A program made the position numbers and the translations under genes. Shown here in pieces: positions 16,872 to 27,768 of a stretch of 64,000 bases of DNA. Location: contig NZ_JBPPGG010000002.1 in assembly GCF_051304405.1 (NCBI RefSeq), positions 434,001 through 498,000 on the forward strand, in the 5' to 3' direction. Positions within the stretch are counted from its first letter, which is position 1. Every line of letters starts with the position of its first letter. Source of the stretch: Pedomonas sp051304405 (GTDB lineage: Bacteria > Pseudomonadota > Alphaproteobacteria > Sphingomonadales > Sphingomonadaceae). The notes beneath the pieces were generated by a model. That model did not search any database. It was not told the origin of the DNA and saw only the letters and a list, made by a program, of their open reading frames with translations.

Positions 16872-17219
16872 ATGAGGCATCCGGGCACGGTGAGAGGTCT
16901 TGCGGGTCTGGTTCTGGTGCTCGGGCTGGGCCTGGGCGGCTGCGCGACGCCAAGACAGCAGGTGGCGAGCGGCCTTCAGTCCCTGGGGCTGGGCGCGCGC
17001 CAGGCCGCGTGCATGGCCGAGTCTCTCGATGACCGGCTGAGCGACGCGCAGATGCGCCGGGTCGCCAAACTGGTGGGCGGGGCCAGCCGCGCCGATCAGG
17101 TGGAGGCGAACGAGCGCAACCTGCGGCGGGCGGTCGATCTGGTGTTCGGGGTGGCGGAGCCGGAGATCGCCTCGGCGGCCTCCCGCGCGCTGCTGGCCTG
17201 CACGATTCTCGGCGGTTAG
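16872..17219 (+). CDS. Small putative lipoprotein
   Basis: This protein of about 115 residues has a signal sequence ending VLGLGLGGCAT, a clear lipobox with Cys near residue 24. The mature part is mainly helical and charged (SLDDRLSDAQMRRVAKLVGGA). I do not recognise a family. GTG 16869 and ATG 16872 are both possible starts behind GGGAG. It ends four bases before the convergent YaiI gene. Confidence 0.7.
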   Translation: MRHPGTVRGLAGLVLVLGLGLGGCATPRQQVASGLQSLGLGARQAACMAESLDDRLSDAQMRRVAKLVGGASRADQVEANERNLRRAVDLVFGVAEPEIASAASRALLACTILGG

Positions 17220-17223
17220 GCGC

Positions 17224-17682
17224 TCAGGCGGGCGCGCCGCGCTGCGCCTGCCGAATCAGGCGCTCCAGCTCGTTGAGGAAGCGGGAGCGGTCGGCCGGGG
17301 TGAAGCTCCGGTTGTAGCCGCTGACCGTGCCCATGGCGCGCAAGTCCGCCATCACGTCGCGCATGGCGAGCGCCATGCCGATGTTCTGCCGGCTGAACGG
17401 CTTGCCGGTGGGCCCCAGCACGGCCGCGCCCTTGTCGAGACAGCGGGAGGCGAGGGGAATGTCGGCGGTGATGGCAATATCGCCGGGGCCGATCCGCTCG
17501 ACGATCCAGTCGTCCGCCGCATCGAACGCGCCGGGCACGGTGACCTCCCGCACCAGCGGGTGGCCGGTGGGCCGGAGCCCGCCGTTGGAGACGAGAAACA
17601 CCTCCAGCCCGTGGCGTTCGGCGACGCGAATGGCCTCCGCCTTCACCGGGCAGGCGTCTGCATCCACATAGAGGCTGGTCAT
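17224..17682 (-). CDS. YaiI/YqxD family (DUF188) protein
   Basis: This 152-residue cytoplasmic protein begins MTSLYVDADACPVKAEAIRVAERHG and contains DDWIVERIGPGDIAITADIPLASRCLDKG, both typical of the UPF0178/YaiI family. The family has a PIN-like fold with conserved acidic residues that suggest nuclease activity, but the biochemical role is unproven. I chose ATG 17682 because the conserved N-terminus starts there. It is convergent with the lipoprotein gene. Confidence 0.9.
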   Translation of the reverse strand: MTSLYVDADACPVKAEAIRVAERHGLEVFLVSNGGLRPTGHPLVREVTVPGAFDAADDWIVERIGPGDIAITADIPLASRCLDKGAAVLGPTGKPFSRQNIGMALAMRDVMADLRAMGTVSGYNRSFTPADRSRFLNELERLIRQAQRGAPA

Positions 17683-17899
17683 GGGGTCGGTCTCCTTGCG
17701 CGCGGGGAACAGAGGTGACAGAGCCCCGGCCCCCACGCAAGCCCGCCACGCAACCCCGCCACGCAACCCCGCCGCCCGCCTCGCGGCAGCCCTTCCTGTC
17801 TCACATTGACATTTGTCATAGCTCCCTGCCGGACGGGTCGACGTTGCGGACGCGGGCGGCTAGACCGTTTGCAGGACGCAATGTGGAGGACGGACGCTT

Positions 17900-18358
17900 A
17901 TGGGGCAGGACCGGTTCGCCCAGGTGGAGGCGCTGCTGCGGGACAAGGCCAGTTTCCGGCATTTCACACAGGAGCGGGTCCGTTTCTCGGACACGGACAT
18001 GGTGGGGCACGTCAACAACACCGCCTATGCGGTCTACTGCGAGTCCGGCCGGGTGGACTTCGCCAGCGGCCTCGGGGACCGGCTAAAGGGGCGCGGCATC
18101 GTGATGGCCCGAATCGCCATCAACATGCTGGCGGAGACCTTCTTTCCGGGAACGGTGGAGGTCGGCACGGGCGTGCTCCGGGTGGGCCGCACTTCCTACA
18201 CCCTGGGGCAGGGGCTGTTCGTGGGGGATACGTGCGTCGCCACCGCCGAAGGGGTGGTGGTGGTCATCGACAAGGAGAGCCGCAAGCCGGTGCCGGTGCC
18301 GGACGAGGTGCGGGCCTTCCTCGCCAGCTACCGGTTGCCCGGCTGCACGGACGATTGA
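17900..18358 (+). CDS. Acyl-CoA thioesterase, hot-dog fold (4HBT/YbgC-like)
   Basis: This 152-residue protein has the 4-hydroxybenzoyl-CoA thioesterase motif VRFSDTDMVGHVNNTAYAVY, with the catalytic Asp in DTD and the conserved HVNN, followed by the hot-dog strands ARIAINMLAETFFPGTVEVG and TCVATAEGVVVVID. It probably hydrolyses an acyl-CoA thioester. The substrate is not predictable. GGAGG lies ten bases upstream of ATG 17900. It stands alone on the plus strand. Confidence 0.87.
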   Translation: MGQDRFAQVEALLRDKASFRHFTQERVRFSDTDMVGHVNNTAYAVYCESGRVDFASGLGDRLKGRGIVMARIAINMLAETFFPGTVEVGTGVLRVGRTSYTLGQGLFVGDTCVATAEGVVVVIDKESRKPVPVPDEVRAFLASYRLPGCTDD

Positions 18359-18382
18359 GGCCGGGGATTGAGGCCGGGGATC

Positions 18383-18407
18383 GGGGCCGGGCGCGCGGCC
18401 CGGCCCC
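18383..18407. terminator. GC-rich hairpin between thioesterase and VOC genes
   Basis: GGGGCCGGGC/GCCCGGCCCC with a GCGCG loop lies between two convergent genes. There is no T-tract, so its role as a terminator is uncertain. The preceding bases duplicate GGGGATTGAGGCCGGGG. Confidence 0.4.
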
Positions 18408-18452
18408 GGATCAGGTTAAGCTGATCAGAATGTCCGGATCAGACCGGCCTGC

Positions 18453-18821
18453 TCAGCGCGGCCAGTGGAAGACGCAGAGCTTGTTTCCGTCCAGATCGCG
18501 GAAGTAGGCGCCGTAGAAGGTGCCGCCCCGGTTGCCGGGGGCGCCTTCGTCCTGCGCGCCGTTGGCCAGCGCCGTGGCGTGCACCTTGTTCACCTGCTCC
18601 TGCGAGGCGGCCTCCAGCGCCACCATGGTGCCGTTGCCCACCGTCGCCGGGTTGCCGTCGAACGGGCGGGTGACGATGATGGCCGGGCCGCTGCCATTGC
18701 TCCACAGGATGCCGCGGTCCAGCTGCATCGCCCGCGTGGCGCCGAATTCGGCAAGGACAGCATCATAGAAGGGGGCGGTACGCTCCAGATCGTTGGTGCC
18801 GAGGGTGACATAACCGATCAT
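18453..18821 (-). CDS. VOC (glyoxalase-like) family protein
   Basis: This 122-residue vicinal-oxygen-chelate fold protein begins MIGYVTLGTNDLERTAPFYD and ends GAYFRDLDGNKLCVFHWPR, the usual beta-alpha-beta-beta-beta pattern. VOC proteins include dioxygenases, glyoxalases and antibiotic-binding proteins, and the exact activity here is unknown. ATG 18821 is the natural start. The longer open frame adds unlikely residues. It lies 95 bases downstream of uvrB on the same strand and could be read with it. Confidence 0.85.
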   Translation of the reverse strand: MIGYVTLGTNDLERTAPFYDAVLAEFGATRAMQLDRGILWSNGSGPAIIVTRPFDGNPATVGNGTMVALEAASQEQVNKVHATALANGAQDEGAPGNRGGTFYGAYFRDLDGNKLCVFHWPR

Positions 18822-18916
18822 CGTAAGGTCCTCTGCGGTACGCGTTGCACGTGCACACGGAAACCATGCACTGCGCCGCAAGGAACGTTACGCGGCCGAT
18901 GCCGTCAAGCCCCGTC

Positions 18917-21124
<2,208 letters not shown>

Positions 21125-21351
21125 GGCTGCACTATGCCCCGCGCGGCTGCCCGCGCCAAGTTCCTATTTTGTTCGTAACGCCTCCGGCCGGTCAACGGGT
21201 GCCCGGACGCCGCCGGGGGTCATATATCCGCACGCGGGCGCGTTAAACCGCTTTTCCTTCCCGCACGGACACGCTTTAGTAACGGTGATTTAATTTGGTG
21301 ACGCGCCCCGGTCTGCCGGGGCGTCTCGCGAAAGAAGGGGGACCAGCAGTC

Positions 21352-22686
21352 ATGAAATCATTTCTGGCCTGTGCCGCGGCGGTCGTGGCGTTGATGGGGG
21401 CGGCGCCGGTCGCCGTGGCGGCAGACACCCAGCTGCGCGCCGACATCGCCAGGGACTACGACCAGCGCCTCAAGGACCTGTTCATCGACTTCCACAAGAA
21501 CCCGGAGCTTTCGTTCCGCGAGACCCGCACCGCCGCCCGCATCGCCAAGGAGCTGAAGGCGCTGGGCATCCAGGTGACCGAAGGGGTGGGCCGCACCGGC
21601 GTCGTCGGCGTGCTGCGCAACGGGGAGGGGCCGACCGTCCTGATTCGCGCCGACATGGACGGCCTGCCGGTGGAGGAGAAGTCGGGCCTGCCCTATGCCT
21701 CGACCGTGCGGCAGGTGGACATGAACGGCAAGGAAATGCCGGTGATGCACGCCTGCGGCCATGACGTGCACATCACGGCGCTGCTGGGCACGGCCAAGCA
21801 GCTGGTGGCGCGCAAGAACCAGTGGAAGGGCACGGTGGTGTTTGTCGCCCAGCCCGCCGAGGAGGTGATCTCGGGCGCGCGGGAGATGCTGGAGGATGGC
21901 CTCTACACCCGCTTCCCGCGCCCGAACTACGCCATCGGTTTCCACGTCTCCTCCGACCTGCCCGCCGGCAAGGTGATGGTGGAGCCGGGCCTGACCTATT
22001 CGTCTTCCGACAGCGTGGACATCATCGTCCACGGCGTTGGCGCGCATGGCGCCTCGCCGCACCGGGGCAAGGACCCGATCGTCATCGGCTCCCAGATCGT
22101 GCTGGCGCTGCAAACCCTCGTCAGCCGGGAGATCTCTCCGCTGCAACCGGGCGTGGTGACGGTGGGCGCGTTCCACTCCGGCCTCAAGCACAACATCATC
22201 TCCGACCGGGCCGAGCTTCAGCTGACCGTGCGCTCCGACGACCAGGAGGTGCGCGAGCAGCTGCTGGCGGGCATCAAGCGCATCGCCGAGAACGTGGGCC
22301 GCATGGCGGGTCTGCCCGAGGACAAGCTGCCGGAGGTGCGCTACAGCACCCAGTCCACCCCGCCGACCGTCAACGACCCCGAGGCGACGGCGCTGGTGCG
22401 CGCCGCCATCCTCGACCAGCTGGGCGCGGAGAACCTGACCACCCGGCCGCGCACCGGCATGGGCGCGGAGGACTTCGCCTACTACAGCCAGCGCGACCCG
22501 AAGGTGGCGGGCGTCTACTTCGCGGTGGGCGGCACCCCGCAGGACGTGCTGGACGCGGCGGAGGCGGGCGGCCCGCCGGTTCCGGCTCACCACTCGCCGC
22601 TGTTCAAGATCACGCCCGAGCCGGCCGTCAAGGCGGGCGTCGAGGCAACGACGGCGGCCGCTCTGGCGTTGCTCGGCAAGTCGTAA
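21352..22686 (+). CDS. Exported M20-family amidohydrolase
   Basis: This 444-residue protein begins with a signal peptide (MKSFLACAAAVVALMG...AVA, cleavage near residue 23), so the enzyme is periplasmic. Metal ligands are seen in VMHACGHDVH and QPAEEVISGAREM, and the conserved GAHGASPHRGKDP and TGMGAEDFAYY mark the M20D amidohydrolase group (IAA-amino-acid/hippurate hydrolase-like). It likely cleaves N-acyl amino acids. ATG 21352 starts the signal peptide and has AAGAAGGGGG upstream. An in-frame GTG at 21295 is less likely. Confidence 0.92.
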   Translation: MKSFLACAAAVVALMGAAPVAVAADTQLRADIARDYDQRLKDLFIDFHKNPELSFRETRTAARIAKELKALGIQVTEGVGRTGVVGVLRNGEGPTVLIRADMDGLPVEEKSGLPYASTVRQVDMNGKEMPVMHACGHDVHITALLGTAKQLVARKNQWKGTVVFVAQPAEEVISGAREMLEDGLYTRFPRPNYAIGFHVSSDLPAGKVMVEPGLTYSSSDSVDIIVHGVGAHGASPHRGKDPIVIGSQIVLALQTLVSREISPLQPGVVTVGAFHSGLKHNIISDRAELQLTVRSDDQEVREQLLAGIKRIAENVGRMAGLPEDKLPEVRYSTQSTPPTVNDPEATALVRAAILDQLGAENLTTRPRTGMGAEDFAYYSQRDPKVAGVYFAVGGTPQDVLDAAEAGGPPVPAHHSPLFKITPEPAVKAGVEATTAAALALLGKS

Positions 22687-22797
22687 GCGGGTGACGCCGG
22701 GCCCGTCTCCTGTGGCCTGCGGGACAGCGGGTTGCGGTGGCGCGCCGGCAGTCTGGTTGCGTGGCATGGAACCCGACACGTGACAGGAAAGGATCCC

Positions 22798-23619
22798 ATG
22801 TTCGCAACCGGAGACAGGCTGGACGCCTATCTGAACCGCATTGGCCTCACCCACACGGTGGCATGCAGCGAAGCCGGACTGGCCGAGCTGCATGCCGCCC
22901 ATGGCTGCGCCATTGCCTTCGAGAATCTCGATATCCTCCTCGGCCGGGGTGTGTCCCTGCATCCGGAGGATGTCTTCGCCAAGCTGGTGACCCGGCGGCG
23001 CGGCGGCTATTGCTTCGAGCAGAACGCCCTGTTCGGGGCGGCGCTGGCCGCGCTCGGCTTCGAGGTGCGGCCGCTGCTGGCGCGGGTGTGGTTCGGCGGC
23101 GTGACCGAGCCGCGGGAGAAGACCCACCAGCTGCTGCTGGTCACCCTGAACGGCCGCCCGTGGCTGGCGGACGTGGGCTTCGGCACCGCCGGGGCCCTGC
23201 TGCCCATGCCGATGGAGGCGGGGTTCATCAGCCGCCAGCCGGGGCGGGACTACCGCCTCAGCCGCGACGCGGTGTTCGGCTTCATGCTGGAGCGCTCGAT
23301 CGGGCAGGGGCCGTGGGAGAAGCTCTACAGCTTCGATCTGGAGCTGTGCTGGCCGGCGGACTTCGAGATGGGAAGCTTCTACATGGCCCATGCGCCCCAG
23401 TCTCCCTTCACCAGCCGCGTGGTCTGCTCCCTCCAGACGCCCGGCGGCTGGCGCGTGCTGGTGGATCATGACCTGATGGAGGTGGAGGACGGCGAGACCC
23501 GGACCCAGGTGATCGAGCCAGGCCCCGCCTACATGGAGATGCTGCGGCAGAGATTCGATCTGGACCCGGGCGAGCCCTACGAGGCCTTGCGCGTTCTCTC
23601 CGCTGCCGATGCGGCATGA
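22798..23619 (+). CDS. nat: Arylamine N-acetyltransferase
   Basis: This 273-residue enzyme transfers acetyl from acetyl-CoA to arylamines. The catalytic triad is visible: C72 in RRGGYCFEQN, H110 in EKTHQLLLV and D125 in WLADVGFG, with the usual spacing. The N-terminus has IAFENLDILLGRGVSLHPE, another family signature. ATG 22798 follows CAGGAAAGGATCCC. The gene lies 111 bases behind the amidohydrolase on the same strand. Its physiological substrate in this organism is unknown. Confidence 0.94.
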   Translation: MFATGDRLDAYLNRIGLTHTVACSEAGLAELHAAHGCAIAFENLDILLGRGVSLHPEDVFAKLVTRRRGGYCFEQNALFGAALAALGFEVRPLLARVWFGGVTEPREKTHQLLLVTLNGRPWLADVGFGTAGALLPMPMEAGFISRQPGRDYRLSRDAVFGFMLERSIGQGPWEKLYSFDLELCWPADFEMGSFYMAHAPQSPFTSRVVCSLQTPGGWRVLVDHDLMEVEDGETRTQVIEPGPAYMEMLRQRFDLDPGEPYEALRVLSAADAA

Positions 23620-23680
23620 GCCGTCTTCAAACCCTTACGTTTCAATCCCTGGTGTCAGGTTCTCAGAAGGAGTTTCGAGC

Positions 23681-24172
23681 ATGTCGAGGTGGGGTGTAGC
23701 CGCGATCGCGGCGGGTCTGGCTGTCGTGGCCATTGGCAGCAAGGCGGCCGCGCCGGCCTTTACGGTGAAGCCGGGGCTGTGGGAGATGCGGGTCACGTCG
23801 AAGATGGCGGGGGCAGGGCTCCCGGCCGGACTCGGCGCCAACACCATGAACTTCAAGGTCTGCATCACGCCCGACGACGCCAAGGCGAGCTGGGAGGACA
23901 TGGTCAAGCACCTGAACGCCATGAAGGACGAGTGCACCGTCTCCGACCTCCAGGAATCGGGCGGCACCTATTCGTTCAGGACGAAGTGCAAGTCGGGCAT
24001 GGCCGGCACCATGAAGGGCACGATCAAGTACACCACCATGGAACAGAGCGGCGAGATGTCCACCGGCGCGGGCGGCCAGGCCATGGCCTTCACCTACAAC
24101 AACGCGGCCCGGTGGGTGGCGGACGTGTGCCCGGCAGACTCCCTCGGCGCACCGGGCAGCCGGACGCGCTGA
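23681..24172 (+). CDS. DUF3617 family exported protein
   Basis: This 163-residue protein has a signal peptide (about 1-23, ending SKAAAPA). The mature part FTVKPGLWEMRVTSKMAG...KVCITPDDA and the Cys pair in ECTVSDL and RTKCKSG match DUF3617, periplasmic proteins of unknown role that are common in proteobacteria. The start ATG 23681 follows AGAAGGAG at good distance. An upstream in-frame ATG at 23609 overlaps the end of nat and is less likely. Confidence 0.82.
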   Translation: MSRWGVAAIAAGLAVVAIGSKAAAPAFTVKPGLWEMRVTSKMAGAGLPAGLGANTMNFKVCITPDDAKASWEDMVKHLNAMKDECTVSDLQESGGTYSFRTKCKSGMAGTMKGTIKYTTMEQSGEMSTGAGGQAMAFTYNNAARWVADVCPADSLGAPGSRTR

Positions 24173-24667
24173 AGCACCGGCGGATTGGCGGCGCACTGGC
24201 GGCGCATTGATTCTCTCGCATCGTGTCCCGGGCCGGGGCGGGGGTCCCCGGCCGGGATTTCATACTGAGTTATGATGCTTAGGCTTTGATCCTGCCGGTT
24301 GCAGGCCGGTCGTTGCACCCCGGGTGCGCCGGGCGGCCGGGGGCCGTGCCGGGCACCCCCGCCGCCGGCCCTCCGGCACCCCGATGGCGGGGCCTCCCCG
24401 CAAGGCCGCAGAATTCCATGGTCAAGCCCAAATTTGTTTCGCGGCTCGTCTAAACCCTCTTGCCTTTCCCAGATCTTGGGGTTCATTCTTGGAACACGCC
24501 CCAGTTATGGGGTGTTTAATCAAAACCGACCGAAGGTTTCAGGGTGGCGTAATCTGCGGATTTCTGCGCAATCGAGCGCGTGTGCAGAAGATGTCAGCCC
24601 ATCCGTTCATGCGGTCAGTTCAGGCGGTCTCAAGGGGCTGCGCGTTGAACGTCAGGAGAAGGGGCAA
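24173..24667 (+). promoter_or_regulatory. Long structured leader upstream of nrdA
   Basis: This 495-base gap has no convincing gene. It contains an imperfect GC-rich inverted repeat at about 24322-24379 (outer arms GGTGC/GCACC, inner GGGCGGCCGGGGG against CCCCCGCCGCCGG). A second hairpin lies at 24496-24515 (ACGCCCC/GGGGTGT, loop AGTTAT, then TTAAT). The stretch 24420-24580 is clearly less GC-rich than the genes. GTCAGGAGAAGGGG just before the nrdA start serves as ribosome-binding site and resembles part of a B12 box, but no GCCACTG partner was found. It may be a regulatory leader of unknown type. Confidence 0.45.
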
Positions 24668-26536
24668 ATGGATTTTGCAAACAGCGATGGCGGGCAGGCC
24701 GGCACGCAGGACACTCAGGCGATCTCCAGCACCGCGATCATTCCATGGCGGTTCTCGGTGCAGGTGGACCACAGCCGCGACGCCCTGCTGACCGACTTCG
24801 GCAAGGAGACGCTGAAGGACCGCTATCTGCTGCCGGGCGAGAGCTTCCAGGACCTGTTCGCCCGCGTGGCGGCGGCCTATGCGGACAACGCGGACCATGC
24901 CCAGCGCCTCTATGACTACATCTCGCGGCTGTGGTTCATGCCGGCAACGCCGGTGCTGTCCAACGGCGGCACGGGCCGGGGACTGCCCATCTCCTGCTAC
25001 CTGAACTCGGTGGATGACAGCCTGGACGGCATCGTCGCCACCTGGAACGAGAACGTGTGGCTGGCCTCGCGCGGCGGCGGCATCGGCACCTACTGGGGCA
25101 ATGTGCGCGGAATCGGCGAGCCGGTGGGCCTCAACGGCAAGACCTCCGGCATCATTCCGTTCATCCGCGTGATGGACAGCCTGACGCTGGCGATCTCGCA
25201 GGGCTCGCTGCGGCGCGGCTCGGCGGCGGTCTACCTCGACATCTCCCACCCGGAGATCGAGGAGTTCCTCGAGATCCGCAAGGCCTCGGGCGACTTCAAC
25301 CGCAAGGCGCTGAACCTGCACCACGGCGTGCTGATCACCGACAAGTTCATGGAAGCGGTGCGCGACGGCACCACCTTCGACCTGGTCAGCCCCAAGGACG
25401 GCTCCAAGCGCGGCGAGGTGGACGCCCGCGCCCTGTTCCAGAAGCTGGTGGAGGTGCGTCTGGCCACCGGCGAGCCGTACATCGTCTACATCGACACGGT
25501 GAACCGGGCGCTTGCCCCGCACCAGCGGGAGCTGGGCCTGAAGGTCTCCACCTCCAACCTGTGCTCCGAGATCACCCTGCCGACGGGCCGCGACCACCTG
25601 GGCAACGAGCGCACGGCCGTGTGCTGCCTGTCGTCGCTGAACCTGGAGACCTGGGACCAGTGGTCGAAGGACGAGCGCTTCATCGAGGACGTGATGCGCT
25701 TCCTCGACAACGTGCTCCAGGACTTCATCGACCGCGCCCCGGACACCATGGCGCGGGCCAAGTATGCCGCCATGCGCGAGCGCTCGGTGGGCCTCGGCGT
25801 CATGGGTCTGCACAGCTTCTTCCAGGCGCGCGGCATCCCGTTCGAGAGCGCCATGGCCAAGTCGTGGAACCTCAAGATGTTCCGCCATATCAAGGAGCGG
25901 GTGGACGCTGCCTCCATGGTGCTGGCCATGGAACGCGGGCCGTGCCCGGACGCGGCGGAAGTGGGGGCGATGGAGCGGTTCAGCCACAAGCTGGCGATCG
26001 CGCCGACGGCGTCCATCTCCATCATCGCGGGCGGCACCAGCGCCTGCATCGAGCCGGTGCCGGCCAACATCTACACCCACAAGACCCTCTCGGGCTCGTT
26101 CGTGGTGAAGAACCCGCACCTCGAGAAGCTGCTGATCGAGAAGGCCAAGAACTCGGAAGCCGTGTGGAACTCGATCCTGGAGCACGGCGGCTCGGTCCAG
26201 CACCTCGACTTCCTGACGCCGGACGAGAAGGCCACCTTCCGCACCGCGTTCGAGATCGACCAGCGCTGGCTGCTGGAACTGGCGGCGGACCGCACGCCCT
26301 ACATCTGCCAGGCGGCGAGCCTCAACCTGTTCCTGCCCGCCGACATCGAGAAGTGGGACCTGCTCATGCTCCACTACCGGGCGTGGGAAATGGGCATCAA
26401 GTCCCTCTACTACTGCCGCTCCAAGTCGATCCAGCGCGCGGCCTTCGCCGGCGGCGTCGAGGCGGACAACACGCCCAATCTGCGCCAGATCGAGGTGGAG
26501 ATGAAGGATTACGACGAGTGCCTCGCCTGCCAGTAG
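24668..26536 (+). CDS. nrdA: Class Ia ribonucleotide reductase, catalytic (alpha) subunit
   Basis: This 622-residue enzyme reduces ribonucleoside diphosphates to deoxy forms with NrdB. Catalytic residues are in NLCSE (N297, C299, E301), and the redox-active cysteines are C110 (PISCYLNS) and C319/C320 (AVCCLSSLNL). The C-terminal YDECLACQ supplies the swinging CxxC pair. It is shorter than E. coli NrdA (about 760) because it lacks the N-terminal ATP-cone, so dATP activity control of the usual kind is absent. ATG 24668 has AGGAGAAGGGG upstream. nrdB follows after a 147-base gap with a hairpin. Confidence 0.95.
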   Translation: MDFANSDGGQAGTQDTQAISSTAIIPWRFSVQVDHSRDALLTDFGKETLKDRYLLPGESFQDLFARVAAAYADNADHAQRLYDYISRLWFMPATPVLSNGGTGRGLPISCYLNSVDDSLDGIVATWNENVWLASRGGGIGTYWGNVRGIGEPVGLNGKTSGIIPFIRVMDSLTLAISQGSLRRGSAAVYLDISHPEIEEFLEIRKASGDFNRKALNLHHGVLITDKFMEAVRDGTTFDLVSPKDGSKRGEVDARALFQKLVEVRLATGEPYIVYIDTVNRALAPHQRELGLKVSTSNLCSEITLPTGRDHLGNERTAVCCLSSLNLETWDQWSKDERFIEDVMRFLDNVLQDFIDRAPDTMARAKYAAMRERSVGLGVMGLHSFFQARGIPFESAMAKSWNLKMFRHIKERVDAASMVLAMERGPCPDAAEVGAMERFSHKLAIAPTASISIIAGGTSACIEPVPANIYTHKTLSGSFVVKNPHLEKLLIEKAKNSEAVWNSILEHGGSVQHLDFLTPDEKATFRTAFEIDQRWLLELAADRTPYICQAASLNLFLPADIEKWDLLMLHYRAWEMGIKSLYYCRSKSIQRAAFAGGVEADNTPNLRQIEVEMKDYDECLACQ

Positions 26537-26568
26537 GCCAGGCCTGCCCGTGATCCGCGCCCGGGGGA

Positions 26569-26590
26569 AGGGGCGGCCGGCGCCGCCCCT
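26569..26590 (+). promoter_or_regulatory. Intercistronic hairpin between nrdA and nrdB
   Basis: AGGGGCGGC/GCCGCCCCT with a CGGC loop lies 33 bases after the nrdA stop and has no T-tract. It may stabilise the nrdA mRNA end or set the nrdA:nrdB ratio. Confidence 0.4.
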
Positions 26591-26683
26591 GTTCGCCGGG
26601 GCAAGGAAGTGATACAAAGAGAGAACAGATCCGGCGGGAGCCTGCGGGGGCCGCCGGAGGAGCCAAGGCTCAGGAGACCAGTC

Positions 26684-27688
26684 ATGCCGTTGCTGCAAGC
26701 CTCAAAGACCTACAAGCCGTTCGAATACCCCTGGGCGTTCGAGTTCTGGAAGCGCCAGCAGCAGCTCCACTGGTTGCCGGAGGAGGTGCCCCTCGGCGAG
26801 GATTGCCGCGACTGGGCGCAGAAGCTCACCGACCACGAGCGCAACCTGCTCACCCAGATCTTCCGCTTCTTCACCCAGGCGGACGTGGAGGTGCAGGACT
26901 GCTACCACGAGAAGTACGGCCGGGTGTTCAAGCCGACCGAGGTGAAGATGATGCTGGCGGCCTTCTCCAACATGGAGACGGTGCACATCGCCGCCTACAG
27001 CCACCTGCTCGACACCATCGGCATGCCCGAGACCGAATACGCCGCCTTCCTCCACTATGAGGAGCTGCGGGCCAAGCACGACTACATGGGCCAGTTCGGC
27101 GTGGAGACCGACGCGGACATCCTGCGCACGCTCGCCATGTTCGGCGGCTTCACCGAAGGCCTCCAGCTGTTCGCCTCCTTCGCCATGCTGATGAACTTCC
27201 CGCGCTTCAACAAGATGAAGGGCATGGGGCAGATCGTCTCCTGGTCGGTGCGCGACGAGAGCCTGCACTGCGACGGCATCGTCCGCCTGTTCCATGCCTT
27301 CGCGCAGGAAAGCGGCGCGCTGAACCAGGCGGTGAAGGACGATATCGCCGACTGCTGCCACACCGTGGTGCGGCTGGAGGACGCCTTCATCGACCTCGCC
27401 TTCGAGATGGGCCCGGTGCCGGGCATGACCCCGAAGGACATCAAGAAGTACATCCGCTACATCGCCGACTGGCGTCTGAAGCAGCTGGGCATGAAGCCGA
27501 TCTACATGATCGACGAGCACCCGCTGCCCTGGCTCCAGCCGCTGCTGAACGGCGTGGAGCACGCCAACTTCTTCGAAACCCGCGCCACCGAGTATTCCAA
27601 GGCCGCAACCCGCGGCAACTGGAAGGAAGTGTGGGAAGCCTTCGACAAGCGCAAGTCGGCGCAGGCGCAGACCCTGGCCGCCGAATAG
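26684..27688 (+). CDS. nrdB: Class Ia ribonucleotide reductase, radical-generating (beta) subunit
   Basis: This 334-residue di-iron protein holds the tyrosyl radical. The iron ligands and radical Tyr match E. coli spacing exactly: D67, E98, H101 and Y105 in METVHIAAYSH (E. coli D84, E115, H118, Y122). The second ligand set lies in GGFTEGLQLF and RDESLHCDG. No ATP-cone is fused to its N-terminus. ATG 26684 follows CAGGAGACC. The last residues are KSAQAQTLAAE, and the protein should dock its C-terminus on NrdA. A terminator follows. Confidence 0.95.
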   Translation: MPLLQASKTYKPFEYPWAFEFWKRQQQLHWLPEEVPLGEDCRDWAQKLTDHERNLLTQIFRFFTQADVEVQDCYHEKYGRVFKPTEVKMMLAAFSNMETVHIAAYSHLLDTIGMPETEYAAFLHYEELRAKHDYMGQFGVETDADILRTLAMFGGFTEGLQLFASFAMLMNFPRFNKMKGMGQIVSWSVRDESLHCDGIVRLFHAFAQESGALNQAVKDDIADCCHTVVRLEDAFIDLAFEMGPVPGMTPKDIKKYIRYIADWRLKQLGMKPIYMIDEHPLPWLQPLLNGVEHANFFETRATEYSKAATRGNWKEVWEAFDKRKSAQAQTLAAE

Positions 27689-27740
27689 GGCCGGGACACG
27701 GCGCACACGCGCGACAGGCCTATGCCACAGGCAGAGGGGG

Positions 27741-27768
27741 AAGGGGCGGCCGGCCGGGCTGCCCCTTT
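27741..27768 (+). terminator. Terminator after nrdB
   Basis: AAGGGGCGGCC/GGCTGCCCCTT forms an 11-bp stem with one G-U pair and runs into TTTCGCGTTT. Confidence 0.7.

Noticed and set aside
24640..24667. Cobalamin riboswitch upstream of nrdA
   Set aside because: Only GTCAGGAGA resembles the B12 box. The GCCACTG and other core elements were not found, and the word doubles as the ribosome-binding site.
24620..26698. 692-codon minus-strand frame opposite nrdA
   Set aside because: It is a shadow of nrdA. The composition is that of reverse-complement GC-rich codons.
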